From Streptomyces sp. T12 (GTDB lineage: Bacteria; Actinomycetota; Actinomycetes; Streptomycetales; Streptomycetaceae), in the NCBI RefSeq assembly GCF_028736035.1, contig NZ_CP117866.1, positions 7,626,001 through 7,690,000 of the forward strand: a DNA stretch of 64,000 bases. Reading direction: 5' to 3'. Below, piece by piece: positions 16,890 through 26,900 of this stretch (position 1 is the first letter of the stretch; the number at the start of each line of letters is the position of its first letter). The notes under the pieces are model-generated. The model saw only the letters and a list, made by a program, of their open reading frames with translations, was not told the DNA's origin and searched no databases. The position numbers and the translations under genes were made by a program.

Positions 16890-17750
16890 GTGCCCCGCCG
16901 CAGAATCGGCTTCTGGTACCGCTTCGCCGCGGTGCTCTGCAAACCGCCGCTGGTGGTTCTGATCAAGCGGGACTGGCGCGGAATGGAGCACATTCCGGCC
17001 GAGGGTGGATTTATCACCGCGGTGAACCATAATTCGCACATCGATCCCTTCGCGTACGCGCACTTTCAGTACAACACCGGCCGGGTTCCGCGATTCCTCG
17101 CGAAGAGCGGCCTTTTCAAGAAGGGATTCGTCGGCGCCGCGATGCGCGGCACCGGGCAGATCCCCGTCTACCGGGAAACCACGGACGCGCTGAGCGCCTT
17201 CAGGGCCGCGATCGACGCCGTGGAGCGCGGCGAGTGCGTCGCGTTCTACCCCGAGGGCACCATCACCCGCGACCCCGACCAGTGGCCGATGACCGGCAAG
17301 ACCGGCGCCGCGCGCGTGGCGCTGCAGACCAAGTGCCCGGTGATCCCGGTCGCGCAGTGGGGTGCCAACGAACTGCTGCCGCCCTACGCGAAGAAGGCCA
17401 ACGTCCTTCCGCGCAAGACCCACCGGGTGCTCGCGGGCCCGCCCGTGGATCTCGCGCGCTTCTACGACAAGGAGATGACCCCGGAGTTGCTGAAGGAAGC
17501 GACCGAGGTCATCATGGCCGCCATCACCCGCCAGCTGGAGGAGATCCGCGGCGAGAAGGCGCCCGAGACGCCGTACGATCCGCGCCAGGAGCGCATCGAG
17601 CAGCGCCGCAGGACCGCCGCGCAGAACCGGCAGACGCAGCTGAAGGCCGAACAGGAAAAGGCCGAACAGGAAAAGGCCGAACAGGAAAAGGCCGAACAGG
17701 AAAAGGCCGGGCAGGAAAAGGCCGGACAGGAAGAGGGGCAGGGCGCGTGA
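16890..17750 (+). CDS. plsC: 1-acyl-sn-glycerol-3-phosphate acyltransferase
   Basis: Membrane-associated acyltransferase that makes phosphatidate from lysophosphatidate. 286 residues. The catalytic block is NHNSHID near residue 49 (HX4D type), followed by GQIPVYRE near 89 and FYPEGTITRD near 119, the glycerophosphate-binding motif. The enzyme domain ends around residue 225. The last 35 residues are six copies of EQEKA-type pentapeptides encoded by a 15-bp tandem repeat, a charged helical tail not needed for the fold. GTG at 16890 follows AGAGGAAGG. The stop overlaps the gpsA start (GTGA), so phospholipid genes plsC and gpsA are translationally coupled. Confidence 0.93.
   Translation: MPRRRIGFWYRFAAVLCKPPLVVLIKRDWRGMEHIPAEGGFITAVNHNSHIDPFAYAHFQYNTGRVPRFLAKSGLFKKGFVGAAMRGTGQIPVYRETTDALSAFRAAIDAVERGECVAFYPEGTITRDPDQWPMTGKTGAARVALQTKCPVIPVAQWGANELLPPYAKKANVLPRKTHRVLAGPPVDLARFYDKEMTPELLKEATEVIMAAITRQLEEIRGEKAPETPYDPRQERIEQRRRTAAQNRQTQLKAEQEKAEQEKAEQEKAEQEKAGQEKAGQEEGQGA
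17646..17735 (+). repeat. plsC: 15-bp coding tandem repeat, six units
   Basis: The unit GCCGAACAGGAAAAG occurs four times exactly and twice with one to three changes, encoding a Glu/Gln/Lys/Ala tail. Copy number could vary by slippage without a frameshift. Confidence 0.95.
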
Positions 17751-18757
17751 GCAAGCCCGTCAAGGCGGCAGTTCTGAGTGCCGGTTCGTGGGGAACCGCC
17801 TTCGGCATCGTCCTCGCCGACGCGGGATGCGAGGTCACCCTGTGGGCCCGTCGCGCCGAGGTCGCCGAGGCCATCAACTCGAGCCGTACGAACCCCGACT
17901 ACTTCCCCGGCGTCGAGCTCCCGCAAGGTATGCGGGCCACCACGGACCCCGCCGAGGCCATGGCCGGCGCCGACTTCACGGTGCTGTCCGTCCCCTCCCA
18001 GACGCTGCGCGCCAACCTCGCCGAGTGGACCCCGATGCTGGCGCCGGGCACGGTCCTCGTGTCGCTGATGAAGGGCGTCGAACTCGGCACCACCATGCGG
18101 ATGAGCGAGGTCATCGAGGACGTGGCCAAGGTCGGCCACGACCGCATCGCCGTGGTCACCGGACCCAACCTCGCCCGCGAGATCGCCGCGCGGATGCCGG
18201 CCGCCGCGGTGGTCGCCTGCACCGACGAGGCCGTCGCCCAGCGCCTCCAGGCCGCCAGCCACACGCCGTACTTCCGCCCCTACACCAATACGGACGTGGT
18301 GGGTTGCGAACTGGGCGGTGCCGTGAAGAACGTCATCGGCCTCGCCGTCGGCATCGCGGACGGCATGGGCCTCGGCGACAACGCCAAGGGCTCGCTCATC
18401 ACACGCGGCCTCGCCGAGACCACGCGGCTCGGGGTCGCGCTGGGCGCCGACCCGCTGACCTTCTCCGGACTCGCGGGCCTGGGCGACCTGGTGGCGACCT
18501 GCTCCTCGCCGCTGTCCCGCAACCACACCTTCGGCACCAACCTCGGCAAGGGCATGACCCTCCAGGAGACCATCGCGGTCACCAAGCAGACCGCCGAGGG
18601 CGTCAAGTCCTGTGAGTCCGTGCTGGATCTGGCCCGCCGGCACGGCGTCGACATGCCGATCACGGAGACGGTCGTCGGCATCGTGCACGAGGGCAAGCCG
18701 CCGGTGGTCGCGCTCAAGGAGCTGATGTCGCGCAGCGCAAAGCCGGAGCGACGCTGA
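17747..18757 (+). CDS. gpsA: Glycerol-3-phosphate dehydrogenase (NAD(P)+)
   Basis: Reduces dihydroxyacetone phosphate to sn-glycerol 3-phosphate for phospholipid synthesis. 336 residues. The Rossmann motif is SAGSWGTAFG near residue 11, the catalytic Lys lies in GAVKNVIGLAVGIADG near 195, and FSGLAGLGDLVATCSSPLSRN is the substrate-site signature. GTG at 17747 overlaps the plsC stop by 4 bases, and the reaction product is the precursor for the pathway in which PlsC acts. Confidence 0.97.
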   Translation: MSKPVKAAVLSAGSWGTAFGIVLADAGCEVTLWARRAEVAEAINSSRTNPDYFPGVELPQGMRATTDPAEAMAGADFTVLSVPSQTLRANLAEWTPMLAPGTVLVSLMKGVELGTTMRMSEVIEDVAKVGHDRIAVVTGPNLAREIAARMPAAAVVACTDEAVAQRLQAASHTPYFRPYTNTDVVGCELGGAVKNVIGLAVGIADGMGLGDNAKGSLITRGLAETTRLGVALGADPLTFSGLAGLGDLVATCSSPLSRNHTFGTNLGKGMTLQETIAVTKQTAEGVKSCESVLDLARRHGVDMPITETVVGIVHEGKPPVVALKELMSRSAKPERR

Positions 18758-18789
18758 GCGACGCCGAGGGGAACGCCACCCTCCGGACG

Positions 18790-18818
18790 CTGACTCGGAC
18801 CCTACGGGCGGGTACGCT
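18790..18818 (+). promoter_or_regulatory. ddl: Promoter of ddl
   Basis: CTGACT-17 bp-TACGCT, a good vegetative-type promoter. The -10 element ends 9 bases before the ddl ATG, so the transcript would be leaderless or nearly so, which fits the absence of a ribosome binding site. Confidence 0.6.
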
Positions 18819-18827
18819 CATCGCGAT

Positions 18828-19985
18828 ATGAGCACCGAGAACCTCCCCCAGAGCCCAGACCAGCAGCCTCGCAAGCCGCGCGTGGCCGTCGTGTTCGGCG
18901 GTCGTAGCTCCGAGCACGGGATCTCCATGGTCACCGCCGGCGCCGTACTGCGTGCGATCGACCGGACGAAGTACGACGTCCTGCCGATCGGCATCACGCG
19001 GGAAGGCCGCTGGGTGCTCACCGCGGACGAACCGGAACGGATGGCGATCACCGATCGCCGTACGCCCGAAGTCGAGGACCTCACCGACGCCGGCGAGGGC
19101 GGCGTGGTGCTCCCCGTCGACCCGGCGAACCGCGAAGTCGTCTACACCGAGCCCGGATCGGTGCCCAAGGCGCTGGGCGAGATCGACGTCGTCTTCCCGG
19201 TGCTCCATGGCCCCTACGGCGAGGACGGCACCCTGCAGGGCCTGCTGGAGCTCTCCGGCGTGCCGTACGTGGGCTCCGGTGTGCTCGCCTCGGCCGTCGG
19301 CCAGGACAAGGAGTACATGAAGCGGGTGTTCACCTCGTTCGGGCTCAAGGTGGGCCCGTACGTGGTGATCCGGCCGCGGGAGTGGGAGCAGGACGAGTCC
19401 GCCGCCCGCAAGAAGATCATCGACCTCGCCGGCGACCACGGCTGGCCGCTCTTCGTGAAGCCCGCGCGCGCGGGTTCGTCGATCGGCATCACCAAGGTCG
19501 AGGATCTGTCCGGCCTGGACGAGGCGATCGCCGAGGCGCAGCGGCACGACCCGAAGATCCTCGTCGAGGCCGCGCTGCGCGGCCGTGAGATCGAGTGCGG
19601 GGTGCTGGAGCTGGAGGACGGGCCGCGGGCCTCCGTACCGGCCGAGATCCCGCCGCCGGACACGCACGCGTACTACGACTTCGAGGCCAAGTACATCGAC
19701 TCGACGCCGGGGATCGTGCCCGCGCCTCTCACGCCGGAGGAGACCGCGGAGGTCCAGCGCCTGGCGGTGGACGCCTTCGAGGCGGCCTCGTGCGAGGGCC
19801 TGGTGCGCGCGGACTTCTTCCTCACCGAGGACGGGGAGTTCGTGATCAACGAGATCAACACGATGCCCGGTTTCACGCCGATCTCGATGTACCCGCAGAT
19901 GTGGCAGGCGAGCGGGATCAGCTACCCGGACCTCGTGGACAAACTGATCGAGGCGGCGATGCGGCGGTCCACCGGCCTCAGGTGA
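18828..19985 (+). CDS. ddl: D-alanine--D-alanine ligase
   Basis: ATP-grasp ligase that makes D-Ala-D-Ala for peptidoglycan. 385 residues. VVFGGRSSEHGISMVTAG near residue 22 is the family N-terminal signature, FPVLHGPYGEDGTLQGLLE near 124 the first PROSITE region, and the Mg-ATP site reads VRADFFLTEDGEFVINEINTMPGFT near 340. The omega-loop residue region is HAYYDFEAKYID, with Tyr, as in D-Ala-D-Ala rather than D-Ala-D-Lac ligases. ATG at 18828 lacks a ribosome binding site; a promoter just upstream suggests a leaderless mRNA. It is single-gene. Confidence 0.96.
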   Translation: MSTENLPQSPDQQPRKPRVAVVFGGRSSEHGISMVTAGAVLRAIDRTKYDVLPIGITREGRWVLTADEPERMAITDRRTPEVEDLTDAGEGGVVLPVDPANREVVYTEPGSVPKALGEIDVVFPVLHGPYGEDGTLQGLLELSGVPYVGSGVLASAVGQDKEYMKRVFTSFGLKVGPYVVIRPREWEQDESAARKKIIDLAGDHGWPLFVKPARAGSSIGITKVEDLSGLDEAIAEAQRHDPKILVEAALRGREIECGVLELEDGPRASVPAEIPPPDTHAYYDFEAKYIDSTPGIVPAPLTPEETAEVQRLAVDAFEAASCEGLVRADFFLTEDGEFVINEINTMPGFTPISMYPQMWQASGISYPDLVDKLIEAAMRRSTGLR

Positions 19986-20028
19986 CCGCCGTACCGGTCG
20001 GGCGCGGGCCCCTTCGGCTGCCTGCCGT

Positions 20029-20556
20029 TCAGTTGCTCACCGTCAGGTCGGCGACCCCTTGGGGGATCGCCTTCTTGATGGCCGGCGCAAGATCGATCAG
20101 CACACTCGAACTGTCCCGGCCCTGCCCCACGGTGACCTCGACATACGCGCGCCGGCTCGCGGTCGTGAACCGGTACCCCCCGCCGTCCTGCTCCTCCATC
20201 AGCCACTTCACGCCTTCGACGCCACCGGCCACCGCGTCCGGGTCCCGCCCCTCGGCCACCTTGGGATCGATCATCTTCGGCGGCCGTACGACACCGCAGC
20301 GCAGTATGATCGCCGGGTCGTCCCCCCAGCCCGCGGTCAGCGCGGACGCGGGCGAGGGGTCCTCACGGCGCTCACCGTCCACCTTGGCCGGCAGTACCTT
20401 GTCGAGGTTCTGACACAGCTTCGCGGCCTTCGCACCGGGGCTGGGAACCGCCGCCGACGCGCTGTCGTCTGCTGATGAGCAGCCCGCGGCGGTGATCAGC
20501 AGGACCAGCGCGGGCAGCCCGAGGACAGAAGTGTGCCGGTGACGGAAAGAGTTCAC
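20029..20556 (-). CDS. DUF3515 family lipoprotein
   Basis: A 175-residue exported lipoprotein of unknown function. Signal peptide with lipobox LITAAGC at residues 20-26 (Cys 26 lipidated), followed by a Ser/Ala linker. The folded part includes AAKLCQNLDKVLPAKVDG, ILRCGVVRPP, a pair of Cys that could form a disulfide, and VKWLMEEQDGGGYRFTTASRRAYVEVTV, typical of DUF3515. GTG at 20556 is the start. In Streptomyces the gene usually sits between ddl and thiL, as here. Confidence 0.88.
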   Translation of the reverse strand: MNSFRHRHTSVLGLPALVLLITAAGCSSADDSASAAVPSPGAKAAKLCQNLDKVLPAKVDGERREDPSPASALTAGWGDDPAIILRCGVVRPPKMIDPKVAEGRDPDAVAGGVEGVKWLMEEQDGGGYRFTTASRRAYVEVTVGQGRDSSSVLIDLAPAIKKAIPQGVADLTVSN

Positions 20557-20576
20557 CGGCCAAGGTTAGACGGGGG

Positions 20577-20810
20577 CTACAGATGTACGACCGGGCAGGT
20601 CAGGGTGCGGGTGATGCCGTCCACTTGCTGGACCTTCGCGACCACCATGCGACCCAGGTCGTCGACTGTGTCGGCCTGGGCGCGCACGATGACGTCGTAC
20701 GGTCCTGTCACGTCCTCGGCCTGGATGACTCCAGGGATCTTGCTGATCGTCTCGGCGACGGTCGACGCCTTGCCGACCTCCGTCTGGATCAGGATGTACG
20801 CCTGTACCAC
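20577..20810 (-). CDS. Stand-alone Lrp/AsnC ligand-binding (RAM) domain protein
   Basis: A 77-residue protein that corresponds to the C-terminal regulation-of-amino-acid-metabolism domain of Lrp regulators, without a helix-turn-helix. Core motifs: AYILIQTEVGKASTVAETISKI, the GPYDVIVRAQADTVDDLGRMV stretch and a closing TLTCPVVHL strand. Such proteins form oligomers that bind amino acids; the partner is unknown. GTG at 20810 is preceded by GGAGG. It lies 20 bases upstream of the DUF3515 gene on the same strand, so the two may be one transcript. Confidence 0.88.
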   Translation of the reverse strand: MVQAYILIQTEVGKASTVAETISKIPGVIQAEDVTGPYDVIVRAQADTVDDLGRMVVAKVQQVDGITRTLTCPVVHL

Positions 20811-21016
20811 GGAACCTCCAGGGCGGCCACGAGGATCATGTGGGGAAAAGGAACGCCACGGTATCGCGTCGCCGCTCGCCGCGGGGAGACCTGCGGTGGC
20901 CGGGGCTTGCGCGCCGGGGTGCAGGCACGACAGAAGTTGACGTACATCTCGACCGTAGCGAGGACAGTAGTGACGCGCGACCGGGTGCGGACAGGGACAG
21001 AAGGGGCGTAAGGGAA

Positions 21017-21985
21017 ATGAAGGGCACTGTTGGTGAGCTCGGTGAGTTCGGGCTCATCAGGGAGCTCACCTCCCGTCTCACCACCACCCCGGCGGTCCGG
21101 GTCGGCCCCGGCGACGACGCCGCGGTGGTCGCCGCGCCCGACCGCAGGGTGGTCGCCAGCACCGACATCCTGCTGGAGGGACGGCACTTCCGCCGTGACT
21201 GGTCCACGGCCTACGACGTGGGCCGCAAGGCCGCCGCGCAGAACCTCGCGGACATCGCCGCCATGGGCGCCGTACCGACCGCGCTGCTGCTCGGCCTGGT
21301 CGTGCCGGCCGAACTCCCGGTGACCTGGCCGAGCGAGCTGATGGACGGCCTGCGCGACGAGTGCCAGGTCGCGGGCGCCTCGGTGGTCGGCGGCGACGTC
21401 GTACGGGGCGACACGATCATGGTGTCGATCACCGCGCTCGGCGATCTGCGCAACCAGGAGCCCGTGACGCGGGCGGGCGCGCAGCCCGGCGACCTCGTCG
21501 CGGTGACCGGCTGGCTGGGCTGGTCCGCCGCCGGATACGCCGTGCTCGCCCGCGGTTTCCGCTCGCCGCGGGCCTTCGTGGAGGCGCACCGGCGCCCCGA
21601 GCCGCCGTATCACGCGGGTCCGGCCGCCGCGGGGCTCGGCGCGACCGCCATGTGCGACGTCAGCGACGGGCTGATCGCGGACCTCGGGCACATCGCCGAG
21701 GCCAGCAAGGTCCGCATCGACATCCGCTCGGGCGCGATCGACATCCCGTCCCAGATGAACGACATCGGGCAGGCCGTCGGCGTCGACCCCATGCAGTGGG
21801 TGCTGACCGGGGGAGAGGACCACGCGATCGTGGCGACCTTCCCGCCGGACGTGAAGCTGCCGGCCCGCTGGAAGGTCATCGGCGAGGTCCTCAACCCCTC
21901 GGCACTGCCCCAGGTGACGGTGGACGGGGCGCCGTGGACCAGCAAGGGCGGCTGGGACCACTTCGGCGGGGACATCGAGTCATGA
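21017..21985 (+). CDS. thiL: Thiamine-monophosphate kinase
   Basis: Phosphorylates thiamine monophosphate to thiamine pyrophosphate. 322 residues of the PurM/ThiL fold. Motifs: [14 protein letters not shown] near residue 30 (metal-binding Asp pair), [15 protein letters not shown] near 50, [13 protein letters not shown] near 77, GGDVVRGD near 125, [15 protein letters not shown] near 215 and [14 protein letters not shown] near 262. ATG at 21017 follows TAAGGGAA. The stop overlaps the thiD ATG by 4 bases, making a thiL-thiD operon. Confidence 0.96.
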   Translation: MKGTVGELGEFGLIRELTSRLTTTPAVRVGPGDDAAVVAAPDRRVVASTDILLEGRHFRRDWSTAYDVGRKAAAQNLADIAAMGAVPTALLLGLVVPAELPVTWPSELMDGLRDECQVAGASVVGGDVVRGDTIMVSITALGDLRNQEPVTRAGAQPGDLVAVTGWLGWSAAGYAVLARGFRSPRAFVEAHRRPEPPYHAGPAAAGLGATAMCDVSDGLIADLGHIAEASKVRIDIRSGAIDIPSQMNDIGQAVGVDPMQWVLTGGEDHAIVATFPPDVKLPARWKVIGEVLNPSALPQVTVDGAPWTSKGGWDHFGGDIES

Positions 21986-22782
21986 TCCCGGGCGTCCTTA
22001 CGGTGGCGGGCTCCGACTCCGGTGGCGGCGCGGGCATCCAGGCCGACCTGAAGACGATGCTCGCGCTCGGCGTGCACGGCATGAGTGTGCTGACGGCCGT
22101 CACCGCCCAGAACTCCCTTGGTGTGCAGGGGGCCTGGGAGCTTCCGGTGGAGGCGGTGCGGGCGCAGTACCGCAGCGTCGTCGACGACATCGGTGTCCAG
22201 GCCGTCAAGACGGGGATGCTCGCGTCGGCCGAACTCGTCGAGGCGGTGGCCGAGTTGCTCGGAGGGACGGACGCGCCCGCCGTGGTCGACCCGGTCGGGG
22301 TCTCCAAGCACGGGGACTCGCTGCTGGCGGCCTCCGCGCTCGACTCGGTGCGCACCAAGCTGCTGCCGGTGGCGACCGTCGCCACCCCGAACCTCGACGA
22401 GGTGGCCCAACTCACCGGCGTCCACGTGGAGTCGGAGGACGACATGCGGCGAGCCGCGGCGGCCGTGCTGGCGTACGGGCCCCGTTGGGTCGTGGTCAAG
22501 GGCGGCCATCTCGCGGGCGACGCCCTGGACCTGCTCACGGACGGCTCCGAGGAGCACTGGCTGCGCGCCCCGCGCCACGACAACCGGCACACGCACGGCA
22601 CGGGCTGCACCCTCGCGTCCGCGATCGCGTCGCAGCTGGCGAAGGGGCAGTCCGTGCCGGAGGCGGTGGCGGCGGCCAAGGAGTACGTCACCGGGGCGAT
22701 CGCGGCCGGGTTCGCGCTCGGCGGCGGGATCGGGCCGGTCGACCACGGCTGGGCCCTCACACGGGGTACTCCGGGAGCTTGA
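21982..22782 (+). CDS. thiD: Hydroxymethylpyrimidine/phosphomethylpyrimidine kinase
   Basis: Two-step kinase that makes HMP pyrophosphate for thiamine synthesis. 266 residues of the ribokinase-like fold. [18 protein letters not shown] near residue 9 binds substrate, [14 protein letters not shown] near 105, [13 protein letters not shown] near 132, and the catalytic [17 protein letters not shown] near 202 contains the anion hole and base. ATGA overlap with thiL. The 3' end overlaps the converging monooxygenase gene by 26 bases. Confidence 0.96.
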   Translation: MIPGVLTVAGSDSGGGAGIQADLKTMLALGVHGMSVLTAVTAQNSLGVQGAWELPVEAVRAQYRSVVDDIGVQAVKTGMLASAELVEAVAELLGGTDAPAVVDPVGVSKHGDSLLAASALDSVRTKLLPVATVATPNLDEVAQLTGVHVESEDDMRRAAAAVLAYGPRWVVVKGGHLAGDALDLLTDGSEEHWLRAPRHDNRHTHGTGCTLASAIASQLAKGQSVPEAVAAAKEYVTGAIAAGFALGGGIGPVDHGWALTRGTPGA

Positions 22783-23962
22783 TGTCGGTCGCCGACTTCT
22801 CGGTGAGCCGCTTGAAGAAGGCCGCCAGCGGGCGGGAGGCGAGCAGCCGGTACATCCGGTCCCGGGTGCGGATCCGCCGCTCGGTGGCCGGCGCGAAGAA
22901 CGGGCCCGCGTTGCCCGAGGTCTTCTGGCAGCCCTTGGCGAAGTCCCGGACCCGGCTCTCGTACGCGGCGAACGCCGTACGGTGATCCCCGCCCGCCAGG
23001 GCGAGTTCACCGGCCAGGACGTACGCGCCGACGATCGCCACCCCGGTGCCCATGCCGCCCATCGTGGCCCCGTACCCGGCGTCCCCGAGCAGCGCCACGC
23101 GCCCCTTGGTGAGCCGGTCCACGTGGATCTGGGCGATCGCGTCGAAGTACAGGTCGTCGGCCGCCTCCAGCGCCTTGAGGACGTTCGGCCCCTCCCAGCC
23201 CATCCCCGCGAACCGCTCGGCGAGGATCCGCTTCTGCGCGGCGGTGTCCCGGCGGTCGTAGGACAGCCGCTCGGAACGGAAGACCAGCAGCGCGCCCGCG
23301 CGGTCGGGGTCGCCGTCGTAGTTGCCGAGGGCGATCGCGCGGCCGGGCTCGCTGTAGAGGCGGCCCGTGCGGTCCAGGCCCAGGTCGTTGGGGACCTCGA
23401 AGCCCGCGACGTAGTGGTCGAAGAAGCGCAGGTAGCGGGATTCGTCGCCGAAGACGAGACCTCGGGTGTGCGAGTGGAGGCCGTCCGCGCCGATCACCAG
23501 GTCGAAGCGGCGGGGCGGGCTGTTCTCGAAGGTGACGTCGACGCCGTGGGGTGTGTCGGTGAGTGTGGCGATCGAGTCGCCGAAGACGTAGTCGACGCAG
23601 TCCTCGGTGCGCTCGTACATGATCCGCGCGAGCTCGCCCCGGAAGATCTCCACGTCGCCGCTCATCATCTCCGAGGGCAGGTCCACGCGCGCGTGCCCGT
23701 CCGCGTCCACGACGCTCTGGCGGCTCATATGGGTCTGGTGGGCGTGGATCTCGTCCCAGATACCCATCGAGGTGAGGACCGTGCGGTGGACGTGCCCCCG
23801 GAAGTCGACCGCGAAGCCGCCGCCACGCAGCGCGGGCGCCTTCTCGACGACGGTGACGCGGGCGCCGTAGCGGGCCAGGTTCAGGGCGAGGGCGGGGCCG
23901 GCGACGCTGGCGCCGGAGATGAGGACGGTGAGGTGGCCGAGGTCATGCGTCTTGTTCGTCAT
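22757..23962 (-). CDS. FAD-dependent monooxygenase (TetX/PHBH type)
   Basis: Class A flavoprotein monooxygenase of 401 residues. The FAD/NAD fold motif [21 protein letters not shown] is at residue 12, followed by Glu in [12 protein letters not shown], the DG motif [12 protein letters not shown] near 158, and [21 protein letters not shown] near 290, which binds the FAD pyrophosphate and ribityl chain. It resembles TetX-like enzymes; substrates of this subgroup include polyketides and antibiotics, but none can be inferred. ATG at 23962 lies 35 bases after the stop of the AfsR-like regulator, so the two form an operon. The 3' end overlaps thiD on the other strand. Confidence 0.88.
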   Translation of the reverse strand: MTNKTHDLGHLTVLISGASVAGPALALNLARYGARVTVVEKAPALRGGGFAVDFRGHVHRTVLTSMGIWDEIHAHQTHMSRQSVVDADGHARVDLPSEMMSGDVEIFRGELARIMYERTEDCVDYVFGDSIATLTDTPHGVDVTFENSPPRRFDLVIGADGLHSHTRGLVFGDESRYLRFFDHYVAGFEVPNDLGLDRTGRLYSEPGRAIALGNYDGDPDRAGALLVFRSERLSYDRRDTAAQKRILAERFAGMGWEGPNVLKALEAADDLYFDAIAQIHVDRLTKGRVALLGDAGYGATMGGMGTGVAIVGAYVLAGELALAGGDHRTAFAAYESRVRDFAKGCQKTSGNAGPFFAPATERRIRTRDRMYRLLASRPLAAFFKRLTEKSATDIKLPEYPV

Positions 23963-23997
23963 GCACGGCAGCTTCCGCGCGGCCGCTGACCGTCCTC

Positions 23998-26900
23998 CTA
24001 CTGTTCGCTGACCGCCGCTGACCGTAGCGCGCGGCCCTGCTCGAAGGCCTTCTCGTAGGCCTCGCGGGACAGCTTCTCGCGTACCTCCTTCCGCGTCCGT
24101 ACGGCATCGGGGTCGCCCTCGGCCGACGCGCCCCGCAGCCCCTCCGCGGCGCCCAGGAGTTGGGCCGCCCGCTCGGGGTGCGGGGCGACGGAGGCCAGGG
24201 CCTCGGCGACGGCCGCCAGGGCGAGGGTGTCGGGGACGTCCAGGGCGTGCGTGCGGGCCTGGGCGAACCAGTCGCGGGCTTGGTCGAGATCGCCCTCGGC
24301 GGCCGCCGTGCGGCCCAGCCCGATGAGGATCAGGACGGTCTCGCCGACGCTGAACCAGTTCGCCGCGCAGGCCTGGAGAGCGCTTTCGTAGTGCACGCGC
24401 GCGTGGGCGGTGTCCCCGGTCTCGCAGAGCCGGGCCGCGTCGCCGAGGCCGCGCCGGGCGGCCGCCACCTTGTCCGGGGCACCCGCCGCGCGGGCCAGGT
24501 CGGCGGCGCGCGTGAAGAGCGCCACCGCATCCTCGGTGTCGCCGAGGTACAGCAGCACGGTGGCGCGGGAGCGCAGCAGGTCGGAGGTCTCCTCGGGTGC
24601 GTCCAGTTCCTGGACGTACTCGAGGCCTTCGTCGAACAGCTCCAGGGCGCGGTCGTAGTCGCCGCGCCGGCCCGCGAAACCACCCAGCGGATCCAGGCAG
24701 TTGGCCATGCCCCAGCGGTCACCGGTCGCACGGAATCCGGCCAGGGAGCGCGCGAAGGCCGCCTCGGAGGCCACGGGGTCGCCCGTGAACTGCGCCTGGT
24801 AGGCGAGCCCCAGATCCAGCAGCGCGCGGCCCCACGGTTCGCCGCCGACCTGGACGGCGAGCAGGTCGTCGTCCACCGCGTACAGGGGGCCGGCGGCCAG
24901 CGACCACAGGACCATGGTGAAAGGCAGCCGCAGCGGCTCGTCCAGGGCGCGCATGAGCGCGGCCACGCGCGCGATGCGGTCGGGTTCGCCCGGGTCGTCG
25001 CCGCGGCCGGTGACCGTGTTCATCAGACACAGCGCGTGCTCCTCCGCCAGCCCCGGCGGCGGTGCCTCGCCGACCGCCGCCAGCAGGGCGCGGGCCAGGG
25101 GCACCTGCTCGCCGTGCGGGGCGCGCAGCCGCCAGAACCAGGACAGGGCGGCCATCAGCCGCAGGGCGTCCTCGGGGGCGGTGGCGACGAGATGGCGCAG
25201 AGCAGCGTCCAGGTTGTCCCGCTCGGCGTCCAGACGGGCCAGCCAGGGGAGTTGGCCGCCACCGCGCAGACACGGCTCCGCGCGCTCGGCCAGTGCCCGG
25301 AAGTACGCCGCGTGGGCGTCCCGCAGCCGGTGCTCGTCCTCCAGCCGCTCGGCGGCGTACGCGCGGATGGTCTCCAGCATCCGGTAGCGGCCCTCGGACA
25401 CCTCCAGGAGCGACTTCTCCACCAGCGAGGCCAGCAGATCCTCCGGATAGGGGGTCGCGCACACCGACTCGACCGCCTCCAGAGTGGCCCCGCCCGCGAA
25501 GACCGTCAGCCGGGTCGCGAGCTCCCGCTCCTCCGCGTCCAGGAGGTCCCAGCTCCACTCCACGACGGCGCGCAGGGTCCGATGCCGGGGAGCCTTGGAG
25601 CGGTCGCCGCGGGAGAGAAGACGGAACCGGTCGCCCAGGCGGTCCGCCAACTCGTCCGGGGTGAGGGTGCGCAGGCGGGCCGCCGCCAGCTCGATGGCGA
25701 GGGGCAGCCCGTCGAGGGCCGCGCAGATGTCGGCCACACGCGCGTGGCCCTCGAATCCGGGACGCACGGCTTGCGCGCGATCGAGGAAGAGCCGGCTCGC
25801 GGGCTCCGGCGGCAGCGGCGGCACGGGGATCAGCACCTCACCGGTGATGCCGAGCGACTCACGGCTCGTGGCGAGCACGCGCACCCCGGGACACGCGCCG
25901 AGGAGCAGCGCGGACAGCCCGGCCGCGTCCGTCACCAGGTGCTCGCAGTTGTCCAGGACGAGAACGAGCTCGCGGTCCTCCAGCGCGGCCAGCAGTCGCT
26001 CGGTGCCGTCCGTCGCGGGCGTGCGCAAGCCGTCGCGCACACCGAGGGCGGTCAGTACGGCGTACGGGATCTGCGCCCCGTCGGTGAGGGGTGCCAGCTC
26101 GGCGTAACAGACGTCGCTGTGCCCGCTCGCCGCCTCGATCGCCAGCCGGGTCTTGCCCGCGCCGCCGGGGCCGGTGAGCGTGACGAGACGGGAGCCGGCT
26201 CCCCCGCTCAGCAGCTCAGAGATCCGTACGAGCTCTGTCTCGCGGCCGACGAAGCGGGTGAGCTGGACGGGGACACGTCGGCGGTCGTCCCGCCGCCCGC
26301 GGAGCAGCTCCAGGTGCAGCGCGGACAACTCGGCCGAGGGATCCGCGCCCAGCTCCTCCGCGAGAGCGCCCCGGGCCTCCTCGTACACCGCCAGCGCCTC
26401 GGCGGGCCGGCCGCCTGCGTGCAGGGCGCGCATCAGCTGGCCGTACAGGCGCTCGCTCAGGGGGTGCGCGGAGACGAGCGCCCGTAGCTCCGGTACGAGG
26501 TCGGAGCCGCCGCCGAGCGCTAGATCCGCCTCGACGCGGTCCTGTACGGCGGCCAGCCTGAGCTCTTCGAGCCGGGTGCGCTCGGCATGCGCGTCCGGGA
26601 GGTCGGGCAGGGCGGGGCCGCGCCACAGGGCGAGCGCGTCCAGAAGTCCGGCCGCGGCTTGCCGGTGGTCCCCGGCGGCGAGGGCGGCACGTCCCTCGGC
26701 GGCCAGCTGCTCGAACCGGTGAACGTCCACCGTGTCGGGAGCTGTGGCGATGCGGTAGCCGGTCGCGGTGGCCACGATCTCCGTGTGCGGGGTCAGGCGC
26801 CTGCGCAGGCGGGAGATCTGCGACTGGAGGGCGTTGGCCGCGCCGGCGGGCGGCCGGCTGCCGTAGAGGCCGTCGAGCAGCCGCTCCGTGGAGACCGTTC

